A DNA stretch of 64,000 nucleotides from an uncultured Bacteroidales bacterium (GCA_902787555.1 CADAGO010000025.1:1-64000), one strand, 5' to 3'; counted from the first letter of the stretch, positions 7,819-17,985 are shown. Program-made: numbers and translations. The notes: generated by a model from the sequence alone, not told the origin.

Positions 7819-9240
7819 ATGGCAAGAAACAAGAAACCCATGCCCGTGTTGGAGGGTATCACCATCACAGCTGTAGCAGCCGAAGGAAAGGCGCTTGCAA
7901 GAGTGGACGACAAGGTTGTATTTGTACCCTTTGTTGTGCCAGGCGACGTGGTTGACCTGCAAGTGAAGCGTAAGAAACATAGCTTCATGGAAGCTGTAGC
8001 GGTGAAGTTTCACACCTATTCTCCCGACCGCACTACCCCACTCTGTCAACACTTTGGTGTATGCGGAGGTTGCAAATGGCAATGCTTGAAATACGAGGAG
8101 CAACTGCGATGGAAACAACAACAAGTGTTGGACAACCTCACACGTATCGGGAAAATTGAACTACCAGAGATTTCACCCATTTTAGGTAGCGAAAAGACGT
8201 ATGAATACCGCAACAAACTGGAGTTTGGATTCTCTAACCGACGTTGGATGACAGAGGATGAGATACGCGACGGAGAACGCATCATCACTGAGCATAATGC
8301 ATTGGGATTCCATATCACAGGAGCGTTCGACAAGATTCTCGACATCGAACAATGTCACCTGATGGACGATATCACCAACAGCATCCGCAACTTCATCCGC
8401 GATTATGCCATTGAGCACCAGCTCACCTTCTACGATCTGCGTCAGAACTTAGGGTTGCTGCGCAGCATGATGATACGAAACAGCAATACAGGTGAACTTA
8501 TGGTACTCATACAGTTCCGTATCGAAAACAAGGAGGAACAGCAAGAAGCCATCAAACTGCTGCAAAACGTAGCCGACCGATTCCCTGAAATCACCTCATT
8601 GCTCTATGTCGACAATCACAAATGCAACGACACCTTTGGCGATCAGGAAGTTGTATGCTTCAAGGGAACAGATCATATCTATGAAGAGATGGAAGGACTG
8701 CGTTTCAAGGTAGGTCCCAAGAGTTTCTACCAAACAAACACCGATCAGGCCTATCATCTCTATCAAGTAGCACGAAATTTTGCAGGACTCACAGGCAACG
8801 AACTGGTATATGACCTCTATACCGGTACAGGCACTATTGCCAACTTTGTCAGCCGTAAGGCTCGTCAGGTAATCGGCATAGAATATGTGCCCGAAGCTAT
8901 CGAGGACGCCAAGGTAAACTCATCCATCAATCACATTGACAATACCTTGTTTTTCGCAGGTGATATGAAAGACATCCTAAATCACGACTTCATCAACCGA
9001 TATGGTCGTCCCGATGTAATCATCACCGACCCGCCACGTGCCGGTATGCATCAGGATGTGATTGACACCATTCTCTTTGCCGAACCACAACGCATCGTCT
9101 ATGTCAGTTGTAATCCGGCTACACAAGCACGCGACCTGCAACTGTTAGATGTGAAATATCGTGTGACGAAAGTGCAACCCGTCGATATGTTCCCACACAC
9201 CCAACATGTTGAGAATGTGGTGCTACTCGAACAACGATAG
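7819..9240 (+). CDS. rlmD: 23S rRNA (uracil-5-)-methyltransferase RlmD
   Basis: The protein has 473 residues. A TRAM (OB-fold) domain occupies about residues 10-65. An iron-sulfur cluster motif follows (C76, C82, C85, with a later Cys in DIEQCHL). The SAM-dependent methyltransferase domain has YDLYTGTGTIANF near 335 and the catalytic Cys in VYVSCNPATQARD near 435. This is the RlmD/RumA family, which makes 5-methyluridine in 23S rRNA; members of this family in Bacteroidota are annotated rlmD, though the exact target base is inferred. The gene ends three bases before the convergent guaA end. Confidence 0.9.
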   Translation: MARNKKPMPVLEGITITAVAAEGKALARVDDKVVFVPFVVPGDVVDLQVKRKKHSFMEAVAVKFHTYSPDRTTPLCQHFGVCGGCKWQCLKYEEQLRWKQQQVLDNLTRIGKIELPEISPILGSEKTYEYRNKLEFGFSNRRWMTEDEIRDGERIITEHNALGFHITGAFDKILDIEQCHLMDDITNSIRNFIRDYAIEHQLTFYDLRQNLGLLRSMMIRNSNTGELMVLIQFRIENKEEQQEAIKLLQNVADRFPEITSLLYVDNHKCNDTFGDQEVVCFKGTDHIYEEMEGLRFKVGPKSFYQTNTDQAYHLYQVARNFAGLTGNELVYDLYTGTGTIANFVSRKARQVIGIEYVPEAIEDAKVNSSINHIDNTLFFAGDMKDILNHDFINRYGRPDVIITDPPRAGMHQDVIDTILFAEPQRIVYVSCNPATQARDLQLLDVKYRVTKVQPVDMFPHTQHVENVVLLEQR

Positions 9241-9243
9241 CTA

Positions 9244-10806
9244 CTATTCCCACTCAATTGTGGCAGGTGGTTTTGAAGAGATATCGTAGCATACACGATT
9301 CACACCCTTCACCTTATTGATGATTTCATTGCTCACTTTCGCCAAGAAGTCATAAGGCAGTTTGGCCCAATCAGCCGTCATCGCATCCGTAGAGGTAACT
9401 GCACGGAGTGCTACGGGATGTTCGTACGTACGCTCATCACCCATCACTCCTACGGAGCGTACAGCGCTGAGCAGAACCACACCTGCCTGCCACACCTTAT
9501 GGTACAAAAGCTCACCATCATTATCGACATATTCACGCAGTCCGCGGATGAAGATATCATCAGCTTCCTGTAAGATGCGTACTTTCTCTGGGGTAATATC
9601 ACCCAAGATGCGGACAGCAAGTCCCGGACCAGGGAACGGATGGCGGGTGATAAGATGCTCAGGCATACCGAGACTACGACCCACACGACGCACTTCGTCC
9701 TTGAACAGCCATTTCAGCGGCTCACACAACTGGAGGTTCATCTCCTTCGGAAGTCCACCTACGTTATGGTGGCTCTTGATGGTCTTACCCGTGATATTGA
9801 GGCTCTCGATGCGGTCGGGATAAATTGTACCTTGAGCCAACCATTTACATTTACCATTTGACGATTTACTATTTACAATCTGTTTGGCTTGCTCGTTGAA
9901 GACCTCAACAAAATCACGTCCGATAATCTTGCGCTTCTGCTCTGGTTCAGTCACTCCTGCCAAGTCGGCAAAGAACTTCTGACTGGCATCCACTCCTATC
10001 ACATTCAGGCCTAAACACTCATAGTCGTGCAGCACATCGCGGAACTCGTTCTTGCGTAACATTCCGTGATCCACAAAGATACAAGTGAGCTGGCTTCCGA
10101 TGGCACGATGGAGCAATACTGCTGCTACAGAAGAATCCACACCGCCCGACAAACCCAGTATCACACGGTCCTTGCCTATCTGCTGCTTCAACTCCGCAAC
10201 TGTTGATTCCACGAACGAGGCACTGCTCCAGTCCTGCTTGCCGCCACAGATATCCACAACGAAATTACGCAACAGCTGGGTACCTTGCAGGGAGTGGAAC
10301 ACCTCGGGATGGAACTGTACGCCCCACACCTGTTTTCCCGTCCACTGATAGGCTGCAAACTGAACAGAATCTGTCGAGGCTATCTTGTGGAACGTATCAG
10401 GAATACTGACAATCGTATCACCATGACTCATCCACACCTGACTGTTGTCCTTGAAGTGCTTAAACAGCGGATTGCTCTTATCGACCCACTGAAGGTTGGC
10501 ACGTCCGTATTCGCGCGAACCAGCTGGTTCCACTTTACCGCCGAACGTCTGCGCCATCAGTTGGGCACCATAGCAAATGCCCAGCACAGGATACTTTTCG
10601 ATAATCGGCATCAGGTCGAGCTTGAAAGCCTTCTCGTCATATACACTGAACGGCGAACCGCTAAGGATGACACCTATCACAGACGGATCGTCATGCGGAA
10701 ATTTGTTGTAAGGGAGTATCTCACAGAATGTATCAAGTTCACGCACACGACGGCCAATCAGCTGGGTGGTTTGTGAACCAAAGTCAAGAATAATGATTTT
10801 TTGCAT
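9244..10806 (-). CDS. guaA: GMP synthase (glutamine-hydrolysing)
   Basis: GMP synthase converts XMP, glutamine and ATP to GMP in purine synthesis. The protein has 520 residues. The N-terminal class I amidotransferase domain has the nucleophile C78 in LGICYGAQ and the catalytic His in QFHPEVFH. The ATP-pyrophosphatase domain has the PP-loop [10 protein letters not shown] near residue 220, and the C-terminal dimerisation domain ends in [11 protein letters not shown], the standard family end. There is a small local insertion near residue 312 (KSSNGKCKW). A TATCTTTG promoter element lies 28 bases upstream. Confidence 0.97.
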   Translation of the reverse strand: MQKIIILDFGSQTTQLIGRRVRELDTFCEILPYNKFPHDDPSVIGVILSGSPFSVYDEKAFKLDLMPIIEKYPVLGICYGAQLMAQTFGGKVEPAGSREYGRANLQWVDKSNPLFKHFKDNSQVWMSHGDTIVSIPDTFHKIASTDSVQFAAYQWTGKQVWGVQFHPEVFHSLQGTQLLRNFVVDICGGKQDWSSASFVESTVAELKQQIGKDRVILGLSGGVDSSVAAVLLHRAIGSQLTCIFVDHGMLRKNEFRDVLHDYECLGLNVIGVDASQKFFADLAGVTEPEQKRKIIGRDFVEVFNEQAKQIVNSKSSNGKCKWLAQGTIYPDRIESLNITGKTIKSHHNVGGLPKEMNLQLCEPLKWLFKDEVRRVGRSLGMPEHLITRHPFPGPGLAVRILGDITPEKVRILQEADDIFIRGLREYVDNDGELLYHKVWQAGVVLLSAVRSVGVMGDERTYEHPVALRAVTSTDAMTADWAKLPYDFLAKVSNEIINKVKGVNRVCYDISSKPPATIEWE

Positions 10807-10834
10807 TTGTTGTCGTGATTTTTGAATTTGAGTG

Positions 10835-10842
10835 CAAAGATA
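10835..10842 (-). promoter_or_regulatory. -7 element for guaA
   Basis: TATCTTTG on the minus strand, 28 bases ahead of the guaA start. Confidence 0.6.
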
Positions 10843-10854
10843 CGGAAAAAATAG

Positions 10855-10921
10855 CGAAAAGTGAAAAGTGAAAAGTGAAAAATGAAATTATTATACATTC
10901 TACATTCTACATTCTACATTT
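10855..10921. repeat. Two short direct-repeat arrays between guaA and the esterase operon
   Basis: Three copies of AGTGAAA(A) are followed by four copies of ACATTCT/ACATTTT. The spacer lies between divergent promoters. Confidence 0.6.
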
Positions 10922-10926
10922 TTTTG

Positions 10927-10934
10927 TATCTTTG
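10927..10934 (+). promoter_or_regulatory. -7 element for the esterase operon
   Basis: TATCTTTG, 28 bases ahead of the first esterase start. Confidence 0.65.
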
Positions 10935-10962
10935 CAACCAAATTAATACTTAACAAACAATT

Positions 10963-12822
10963 ATGAAGAATGTGATCAAGGTTGCAGCCCTTATGCTGCT
11001 CGTATGTTTACCTTGTAGTGCTCAGCAGGGTGACTATAAGTCTGCCATTTTCAATGCAGACGGCACAGTGACTTTCCAGTACAAGAACGACAATGCAAAA
11101 AGTGTCCGTGTTGAGGCGCAATTTGCTAATGGAGACATGAAGAAGGATAGCAAGACCGGCTTGTGGACCGTAACTCTCGGACCCGTTGCTCCCGACATGT
11201 ACCCCTATTGTTTTAATGTCGACGGTGTGAGTGTGATGGACCCCAAGTGCGACTTGTACTTCCCCAACGAAGGCTTCAAAAACAGCTTGTTGGAAATACC
11301 AGCAAAGACGGGTTCACTTGCACACGACATCAAAAAGGTACCTCATGGTTTGGTAGAGTATATCCACTATTACTCTAACAGTCTGAAGGGTGTGAACAAT
11401 GCTATCGTGTATCTGCCACCCAAATACAATACCGACAAGAACAAGAAATACCCTGTATTCTACCTGCTCAGTGGTACGACTGATACAGAAGAAGTCTATT
11501 ATAAGGTAGGACGTGTGAACTACATCCTCGATAACCTCATTGCAGAAGGGAAAGCAAAAGAAATGATTGTCGTGCTTCCTTATGGCAACCCAACCAAACT
11601 GCTCCCTCCAGCACCAGCTCCAGCAGGCGGATTTGGTGGTTTTGGCGGTATGGGAATGGGTATGATGCGCGACGTTGTGGGTGATGATATCACAGGCGAC
11701 CTTATGAACTACGTTGAGAGCCATTATCGCACCATCAACGACCGCGACCACCGTGGTATAGGTGGTTTCTCTCGTGGAGGTAATCAAGGACTCGGAATCG
11801 GTCTGCGCAACCTCGACAAGTTCTCTTACCTCTGCTCTTATAGTTCTTTTACTGCGACAGAGATTCCTGGAGTGTACGACAATGCAGCTGATACCAATAA
11901 AAAGATCCACCTCTTCTGGTTGGGTGTAGGAACTGACGACTTCCTCTTCGGAAACGCTCGTGACTATATGGAGCATCTCGACACACACGGCATCCGTAGC
12001 GTGAAGGAATTCACCCACGACAAGTTCGGACACACTTGGATGAATGCCAAGTATTTCCTCGACAAGTCGCTCCGTCTGCTATTCAACCCTGAAGCTTCTG
12101 AGGAGGCGATGAAGAACGGCAAGCCTGCGATGGCTCGCACAGGTCAGGAACAGCAGTTCACAGGTGCCACGATGGCACGTTTGTTCCCTCGCCAAGTTAC
12201 TTCGCCCGACTATGCTGACGGAAAGGTTACCTTCCGCATCAATGCTCCTGAGGCACAGAAGGTGATGATGGAGAGCGAACTCCTCTCTGCTCCTGTAGCA
12301 CTTACGAAAGGTGATGATGGTGTATGGAGCGTCACACTCACAGATAATGTGAATGAAGTATTCAAGTATTGCTTCGTCGTTGACGGAACCAAGATAGCCG
12401 ACCCAACCAACATGTACCTCTCACCTGATAAAGGTTTCAAATATAGCATTGCTTACGCTCCTGCAAATCCGTTCAATGTTCAACAGCTGGGTAATATCAA
12501 GTTTGGAAGAGTCACTTACGATCTGAACCAAAATAATGCAACGTATGATCCACCAATAAACGAACCTGCAAAAGCCGCCATATTCTTGGTTCCCGGCAAG
12601 GATGACACGATAGAAAGTTGGTTCAAGGTTGGTGGTGCAAACCTCATGGAAGATAAACTTCTCGCACAAGGTAAGACTAAGCCTTGCCTCCTGATTTCTG
12701 ATCCCAATGCAGGAAATGTTACGAAATCAGACTTGAAGTTCTATACCCTCAAGGCATCCGACTACAAGACTTGGAAGGAACGCCGTGCAGCCCTCGAAAA
12801 ACTGTTGACAAACCTCAAATAA
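10963..12822 (+). CDS. Secreted CE1-type esterase with two E-set domains
   Basis: The protein has 619 residues with a signal peptide ending near residue 20 (CLPCSAQQ). Order: an E-set/CBM48-like domain (about 24-115); an esterase D-type alpha/beta hydrolase (about 125-375) with nucleophile S270 in GGFSRGGNQ, acid D325 or D326 and H357 in FGHTW; a second E-set domain (about 395-490); and a short C-terminal piece that copies the start of an esterase domain (SWFKVGGANLMEDKLL) but has no nucleophile. A Gly/Phe/Met-rich insert lies at 221-235. It probably removes feruloyl or acetyl groups from xylan. It is followed after 9 bases by a second esterase. Confidence 0.9.
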   Translation: MKNVIKVAALMLLVCLPCSAQQGDYKSAIFNADGTVTFQYKNDNAKSVRVEAQFANGDMKKDSKTGLWTVTLGPVAPDMYPYCFNVDGVSVMDPKCDLYFPNEGFKNSLLEIPAKTGSLAHDIKKVPHGLVEYIHYYSNSLKGVNNAIVYLPPKYNTDKNKKYPVFYLLSGTTDTEEVYYKVGRVNYILDNLIAEGKAKEMIVVLPYGNPTKLLPPAPAPAGGFGGFGGMGMGMMRDVVGDDITGDLMNYVESHYRTINDRDHRGIGGFSRGGNQGLGIGLRNLDKFSYLCSYSSFTATEIPGVYDNAADTNKKIHLFWLGVGTDDFLFGNARDYMEHLDTHGIRSVKEFTHDKFGHTWMNAKYFLDKSLRLLFNPEASEEAMKNGKPAMARTGQEQQFTGATMARLFPRQVTSPDYADGKVTFRINAPEAQKVMMESELLSAPVALTKGDDGVWSVTLTDNVNEVFKYCFVVDGTKIADPTNMYLSPDKGFKYSIAYAPANPFNVQQLGNIKFGRVTYDLNQNNATYDPPINEPAKAAIFLVPGKDDTIESWFKVGGANLMEDKLLAQGKTKPCLLISDPNAGNVTKSDLKFYTLKASDYKTWKERRAALEKLLTNLK

Positions 12823-12831
12823 ATCACAAAT

Positions 12832-13998
12832 ATGAAACAACTAATATCATTCGTAGCACTCGCTTTGATGTCATGCGCGCTCTATGCTCAGCAGTCGCAT
12901 GTCAACATTCAATACGACCCTCAGCGCAACACAGAGAACATCACGCCGTTCAGCGCTCAGGTCATCTCGCCTGAAGTGTTCGACGACCATACCGTAACAT
13001 TCCGCGTGAAGGCTCCCGATGCACACGATGTACGTCTTACCGGCTCTATGTTTGTAGGTCAGGAAGCACGCAAGCAAGTGCCTTTCACGAAAGGTGATGA
13101 TGGCATCTGGACCCTTACGATTGGTCCGCTCAAGCCAGAGATATACCTTTATTATATTATTATCGACGGAGTGCAGAACGTAGATCCCAACAACACCTTC
13201 ACAGGGCATGCTGCCATGCCTGCATTCAGTATGCTGTTCGTTCATGGTGATGAACCTGCTTGGTACGACCCCAAACCCGATGTACCACACGGAAGTATCA
13301 CAACCCACTACTATAAGTCTTCTGTTACAGGTCAGTTGCGCGACATGATGGTTTACACACCAGCCAACTATAATCCCAAGAAGAAGTACCCTGTGCTCTA
13401 CCTCATGGGTGGTTCGGGCGACCTCACAGAGACTTGGGTGATGCATGGACGTGCTAACTGGATACTCGACAACATCATTGCAGAGGGAAAAGCCAAGGAG
13501 ATGATAGTATGCTTCCCCAACGACCAGATGGTGACCCGCAATCATCCTCAGCATACAGAACTCGCATTCCCCCTCATCGAGAAAGAACTCATTCAGTGTG
13601 TCATCCCGTTCGTTGAGAGCCACTATAGCTGCATCAAGGACCGTCACGCACGTGCCATCAGCGGTCTGTCGATGGGCGGACGCATGTCTCAGTACGTAGG
13701 TCTGCGCAACCTTGATGTATTTGGTTCAATTGGTCTGCTCAGTGCAGCTATCGATGTGAACGAAACACCTGTGCTGCAGGAGAAGGACGTGAACAGCAAG
13801 ATCGACTATCTCTTCGTAGGTGGAGGTACCTACGAGACAGGATTTATGGCACGTCATGAGCGTCTGCACGAAGAGCTCGACAAACTGGGTGTGAAACACG
13901 AGTTCTACTCAGGCGGAGGAGGTGCTCACGACCTCGTCACATGGCGCCATCTGCTCTATTTCAAGTTCTTACCTCATCTTTGGCAAAACCTCAAGTAA
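12832..13998 (+). CDS. Secreted CE1-type esterase
   Basis: The protein has 388 residues with a signal peptide (MKQLISFVALALMSCALYAQ). An E-set domain (about 45-135) precedes the esterase D domain. Nucleophile S280 is in ISGLSMGGRMS and the His is H366 in GGGAHDLVTW; E335 or a nearby residue is the likely acid. It is a single-module paralogue of the preceding gene: both share VNYILDNLIAEGKAKEMIV-type and VESHY segments. It likely hydrolyses acyl esters on plant cell-wall xylan in the periplasm or outside. It is the second gene of the operon, 2 bases before the DUF1573 gene. Confidence 0.92.
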   Translation: MKQLISFVALALMSCALYAQQSHVNIQYDPQRNTENITPFSAQVISPEVFDDHTVTFRVKAPDAHDVRLTGSMFVGQEARKQVPFTKGDDGIWTLTIGPLKPEIYLYYIIIDGVQNVDPNNTFTGHAAMPAFSMLFVHGDEPAWYDPKPDVPHGSITTHYYKSSVTGQLRDMMVYTPANYNPKKKYPVLYLMGGSGDLTETWVMHGRANWILDNIIAEGKAKEMIVCFPNDQMVTRNHPQHTELAFPLIEKELIQCVIPFVESHYSCIKDRHARAISGLSMGGRMSQYVGLRNLDVFGSIGLLSAAIDVNETPVLQEKDVNSKIDYLFVGGGTYETGFMARHERLHEELDKLGVKHEFYSGGGGAHDLVTWRHLLYFKFLPHLWQNLK

Positions 13999-14000
13999 CC

Positions 14001-15023
14001 ATGCTGCGTCTGCTGTTCGTCATAGCGTCCCTCTGTTCGCTCCATAGCCTTTGCGCGATGGAGGGCGACCCCGTGTTCGACCTATACGAATGGAACTTCG
14101 GCAAGATCTACGAAGGGGATGGCATGGTGAGCCACACCTTCACCCTCACCAACAACGGGAAAAAAGACCTCCTCATCTCAAAGGTGGTTCCCAGCTGTTC
14201 ATGTGTGTCAGTCGACTATCCTCGCAACCCCATCAAGGCAGGTGGTTCCGAAGCGCTAACCGTTTCCTTCTCACCATCAGGAGCTGTCGGACCTGTCTTC
14301 CGCTCCATCGAGGTGTTCAATGCCGACAACGAGTGCTTCGGTACCCTCGAAATCAGTGCTGACGTCACTCCCGTCGATCGCAGCATTCAGGAACGCTATC
14401 ACAACACCCTTGCCGACTTCCTCTATGTCAGTCTGGTGAAGATACCGTTCGGCTACGTCTATCATGGAGAGCAGAAGACCAAGGCAGTCATGATTGCCAA
14501 CACTTCCAGCCAGCCGATGAAGCTCGAGGCTGCTTCGCAGTCCAGCCATCTCAGCGTCGTATGTCCCGATCATTTGGAGCCTAACGAGGAGCGTGAGGTA
14601 GTGCTCACCTACACCTCGCCCGATGATCGCTCGCTCTTCTCTACCTTTGTCGACACCGTGACCTTCATGGTGAACGGCCAACCCGCTCGCGGTTCGCTGA
14701 CCACCAACATGATCTGCCTGGCAAAGACTGAAGACACCCCCGATGCAGCCATCCTGCGCACCTACCCTTCCTATGGTCAGCTCAAGAAGTCGAAGAGCAG
14801 GTACACGGCACGATTCGACATCTTCAACGACGGACCCTCCACACTGGTCGTTCATGCGCTGGAAACACCTCAGGGTGTATCCACCAATATCAAGGCAGGA
14901 CGCGAGCTACGTCAGGGTGAGCGGTTCGAGGTGCTGCTCACTGCCGACTCCCCTACTCCCTTCCGCATCAGCCTCTTCACCAACGACCCCAAACGGCCGG
15001 TCAAGGAAATCGACATCCATTGA
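14001..15023 (+). CDS. DUF1573 domain-containing secreted protein
   Basis: The protein has 340 residues with a signal peptide (MLRLLFVIASLCSLHSLCA). The N-terminal DUF1573 domain has the signature FDLYEWNFGKI...HTFTLTNNGKK...KVVPSCSCVS, an Ig-like fold related to ASPM/MSP domains. Two further Ig-like segments follow (KTKAVMIANTSSQPM; FDIFNDGPSTLVV). The start two bases after the esterase stop gives a proper signal peptide, so the longer overlapping frame is rejected. Such proteins are common in Bacteroidota periplasm and surface; their role is not known. Confidence 0.88.
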   Translation: MLRLLFVIASLCSLHSLCAMEGDPVFDLYEWNFGKIYEGDGMVSHTFTLTNNGKKDLLISKVVPSCSCVSVDYPRNPIKAGGSEALTVSFSPSGAVGPVFRSIEVFNADNECFGTLEISADVTPVDRSIQERYHNTLADFLYVSLVKIPFGYVYHGEQKTKAVMIANTSSQPMKLEAASQSSHLSVVCPDHLEPNEEREVVLTYTSPDDRSLFSTFVDTVTFMVNGQPARGSLTTNMICLAKTEDTPDAAILRTYPSYGQLKKSKSRYTARFDIFNDGPSTLVVHALETPQGVSTNIKAGRELRQGERFEVLLTADSPTPFRISLFTNDPKRPVKEIDIH

Positions 15024-15098
15024 ATGATCACGTTTCAACCGACTATCATAAACTGACTTTAATAAACGTTCAACTATATTTTTACAAAACAAAACATC

Positions 15099-17750
15099 AT
15101 GAAATTAACAAGAAAACTAATGCTCACGGCTGCCTTTGCAGCATCAGTAGCATGTACGAATGCACAAACGTACCAGTATCCGTTCCAGAACCCTAACCTC
15201 TCGGTCGAGGAACGTACAGAGAATCTTATCTCACTCCTCACCCCACAGGAGAAAGTAGGTCTGATGATGAACAAGGCCATCTCTATCGACCGTCTCGGCG
15301 TTCCGTCTATCAACTGGTGGAACGAGGCATGTCACGGCGTCCGTCAGGGCGGCTACACCGTCTATCCACAGCCTATCGGTATGGCTGCAGCCTTCAGTGA
15401 GAAACTCGTTTACGATGTGTTCTCACAGGTATCCGACGAGGCACGCGCCAACTGGAACCGCTCTGCTCCTGTCTTCAACGTAGCAATGGGTGCCAACCAC
15501 GTACCAGGCAACCCGGAACTCACCTATTGGTGCCCGAATGTCAATATCTTCCGTGACCCACGTTGGGGACGCGGTCAGGAAACCTGCGGCGAAGACCCCT
15601 ACCTCAATGCCGTTCTTGGTGTGCAGACCGTTCTTGGTATGCAGGGTAACGACAAGAAGTATTATAAGACCCACGCATGTGCGAAGCACTATGCCGTTCA
15701 CAGTGGTCCAGAGCCACAGCGTCATAGCTTCGATGCTCGTGTTTCGATGCGAGACCTTTGGGAGACCTACCTCCCTGCCTTCAAGGCCCTCGTAAAGAAA
15801 GGAAATGTGCGCGAAGTGATGTGTGCCTATAACCGCTACGAAGGTGAGCCATGTTGCGCAAGCGACCGTCTGCTCATCAACATCCTCCGCGAGAAATGGG
15901 GCTTCACAGGTATCGTCCTCACCGACTGCGATGCAATCAACAACTTCTACAACCGCAACCAGCACGGCACCCACGACGGTCCGCTCTCAGCTGCTGTCGA
16001 TGCAGTCCTCAACGGAACCGACCTTGAGTGCGGTAGAGTTTGTCAGGTACTCACTGAGGCACTCGAGAAAGGTCTCATCAGCGAAGCCGAACTCGACAAG
16101 CACCTGCGTCGCACCCTCTCTGAGCGCTTCCGTCTCGGTATGTTCGACCCTAAAGAAATGGTTCCTTGGTCAAACCTCGGTCCTGAGACCATCAGTAGCG
16201 AAAAGAACGACGCAATGGCCACTCAGGCAGCACGCGAGTCTATGGTACTGCTCCACAACAACGGAGTGCTTCCACTCTCCAAGAGCCTGAAGAACATAGC
16301 AGTGATTGGTCCTAACGCAGCCGATGCAGGTATGCTCAACGGTAACTATGGCGGCACACCTACCCAGGCACACACCCACACCCTGCTCGATGGTATCAAG
16401 GCAGCCGTTCCAGGTGCAAACATCATCTATCAGCGTGCTTGCGAGCTCAACCAAGACAACATGACCCTCAGCTATATCGACCGTATGAACAACGGACAGG
16501 GATTCAAGGTTGAGTTCTGGGAGAACAACAAACGTCAGGGTCAGCCTAAGAAGACCGACTACACCAAGCAGGTGCGCTACAGCACATTCGGTGCATGGGG
16601 CTTTGCAGAAGGCGTTTCCTCCGACTCTATCTCTCTCCGTCTCAGCGGTAGCTTCAAGGCCGACTTCACAGGCGACATGAGCTACAATATCAGTTCTGAT
16701 AACGGCTATACACTCACCGTGAAAGGATCTGACGGCTCATCCTTCGAGAAGAAAGGCGAACCAGGTGCAGGAGGCAACCGTGGTGGTTTCGGCGGCTTCG
16801 GCGGCTTTGGCGGCTTCGGACGTGGTCGTGGTGTACAGTATGAGACCTTCCCAGTTCAGAATGGTGTAACCTACGATGTTGTGATCGAGTATAACCGTGG
16901 AACCGGTCAGTTTGCTAGCCTCAATGCCGAGGTATGCCAGAACAAGCTTGTCGACTTCGTCGATGTAGTTTCTGCTGTGAAAAATGCAGATGTCATCATC
17001 TGTATCGGTGGTATCAGCGCACGTATGGAAGGTGAAGGTGGTGATAAGCAGACCATCGAGCTCCCAGCAGTACAGCAGCGTATGATTAAGGCCATGCATG
17101 CTACAGGCAAACCTGTTGTTTTCGTTAACTGCTCAGGATCTGCAATTGCATTCGGAAGCGTCGAAGGTCAATACGATGCGCTCCTCCAGGCATGGTATCC
17201 AGGTCAGGGAGGTGCCAAGGCACTTGCAGAAGTACTCTTCGGTGACTACAATCCATCAGGCAAGCTGCCAATCACCTTCTATCGCAGCAACGACGACCTG
17301 CCAGAGTTTACCGACTACAGCATGGAAAACCGCACCTATCGTTACTTCCGCGGCATACCTCAGTACGCATTCGGTTTCGGACTTTCATACACCACCTTCA
17401 GCGTAGGTCAGGCAAAGCTGTCTGCCAAGTCGATGAAGAAGAACGGCAAAGTCACCCTCACCGTGCCAGTCACCAACACAGGCAAGCGCAAGGGAAACGA
17501 AGTCGTACAGGTCTATGTCAAGGCACTCGACTATAAGGAAGCACCAATCAAGGACCTCCGTGGATTCCAGAAGATAGAACTGGCAGCAGGTCAGACCGGC
17601 AAGGCAACCATCACCCTCGACGGAGAAGCATTCCAGTACTACGATGCATCCATCGATGAGTTGGCGCCACGCGCAGGTCGCTACCAGATACTCTACGGAA
17701 CATCATCACTCGACAAGGACCTCAAGGCTCTCGACTTTGTCGTGAAATAA
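15099..17750 (+). CDS. Glycoside hydrolase family 3 with PA14 domain (beta-xylosidase/beta-glucosidase type)
   Basis: The protein has 883 residues with a signal peptide ending near residue 23. The GH3 N-terminal barrel carries the nucleophile D276 in GIVLTDCDAIN; the TDCDAI form is common in beta-xylosidases. The C-terminal sandwich is split by a PA14-like domain (about 460-620, beginning KVEFWENN), which contains a run of GGFGGFGGFG near residue 565. A fibronectin III-like domain closes the protein (about 785-875). With the esterases upstream it fits hydrolysis of decorated xylo-oligosaccharides. The exact sugar specificity is inferred. It ends before a strong terminator. Confidence 0.93.
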   Translation: MKLTRKLMLTAAFAASVACTNAQTYQYPFQNPNLSVEERTENLISLLTPQEKVGLMMNKAISIDRLGVPSINWWNEACHGVRQGGYTVYPQPIGMAAAFSEKLVYDVFSQVSDEARANWNRSAPVFNVAMGANHVPGNPELTYWCPNVNIFRDPRWGRGQETCGEDPYLNAVLGVQTVLGMQGNDKKYYKTHACAKHYAVHSGPEPQRHSFDARVSMRDLWETYLPAFKALVKKGNVREVMCAYNRYEGEPCCASDRLLINILREKWGFTGIVLTDCDAINNFYNRNQHGTHDGPLSAAVDAVLNGTDLECGRVCQVLTEALEKGLISEAELDKHLRRTLSERFRLGMFDPKEMVPWSNLGPETISSEKNDAMATQAARESMVLLHNNGVLPLSKSLKNIAVIGPNAADAGMLNGNYGGTPTQAHTHTLLDGIKAAVPGANIIYQRACELNQDNMTLSYIDRMNNGQGFKVEFWENNKRQGQPKKTDYTKQVRYSTFGAWGFAEGVSSDSISLRLSGSFKADFTGDMSYNISSDNGYTLTVKGSDGSSFEKKGEPGAGGNRGGFGGFGGFGGFGRGRGVQYETFPVQNGVTYDVVIEYNRGTGQFASLNAEVCQNKLVDFVDVVSAVKNADVIICIGGISARMEGEGGDKQTIELPAVQQRMIKAMHATGKPVVFVNCSGSAIAFGSVEGQYDALLQAWYPGQGGAKALAEVLFGDYNPSGKLPITFYRSNDDLPEFTDYSMENRTYRYFRGIPQYAFGFGLSYTTFSVGQAKLSAKSMKKNGKVTLTVPVTNTGKRKGNEVVQVYVKALDYKEAPIKDLRGFQKIELAAGQTGKATITLDGEAFQYYDASIDELAPRAGRYQILYGTSSLDKDLKALDFVVK

Positions 17751-17786
17751 GCGGTCACTGTCCAATTGTTATTCATATTCATCAAG

Positions 17787-17820
17787 CAAGCGACGTCATA
17801 CGGCGTCGCTTGTGTTTTTA
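17787..17820 (+). terminator. Terminator of the esterase/GH3 operon
   Basis: A 9-pair stem (CAAGCGACG / CGTCGCTTG) with an 8-base loop is followed by TGTTTTTA. Confidence 0.8.
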
Positions 17821-17823
17821 TGT

Positions 17824-17866
17824 GTCTTTCAGACATCTCCCCCTCTATGGGAGATGTCTGAAAGAC
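17824..17866. repeat. Perfect 18-pair hairpin
   Basis: A perfect 18-base-pair inverted repeat (GTCTTTCAGACATCTCCC with its complement) encloses a 7-base loop, directly behind the GH3 terminator. No T tract follows. It may be a second, bidirectional transcription barrier between the GH3 gene and the convergent kdsC-like gene, or a mobile palindromic repeat. Confidence 0.7.
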
Positions 17867-17985
17867 AGAGGGGGTCTGGGGTCTGGTAAATGGTAAATGT
17901 ATATTTGACCTCAGACCTTTGACTTTTGACTTTTGACTTTTGACCCCTCCAAGAATTCTTTAATTTTTAATTTTTTTAAAAACTG

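Noticed and set aside
11314-12033. Long minus-strand frame opposite the first esterase
   Set aside because: The plus strand encodes a complete esterase with catalytic motifs; the antisense reading has no family features. The same holds for 12871-13647, 14277-14855 and 15423-15974.
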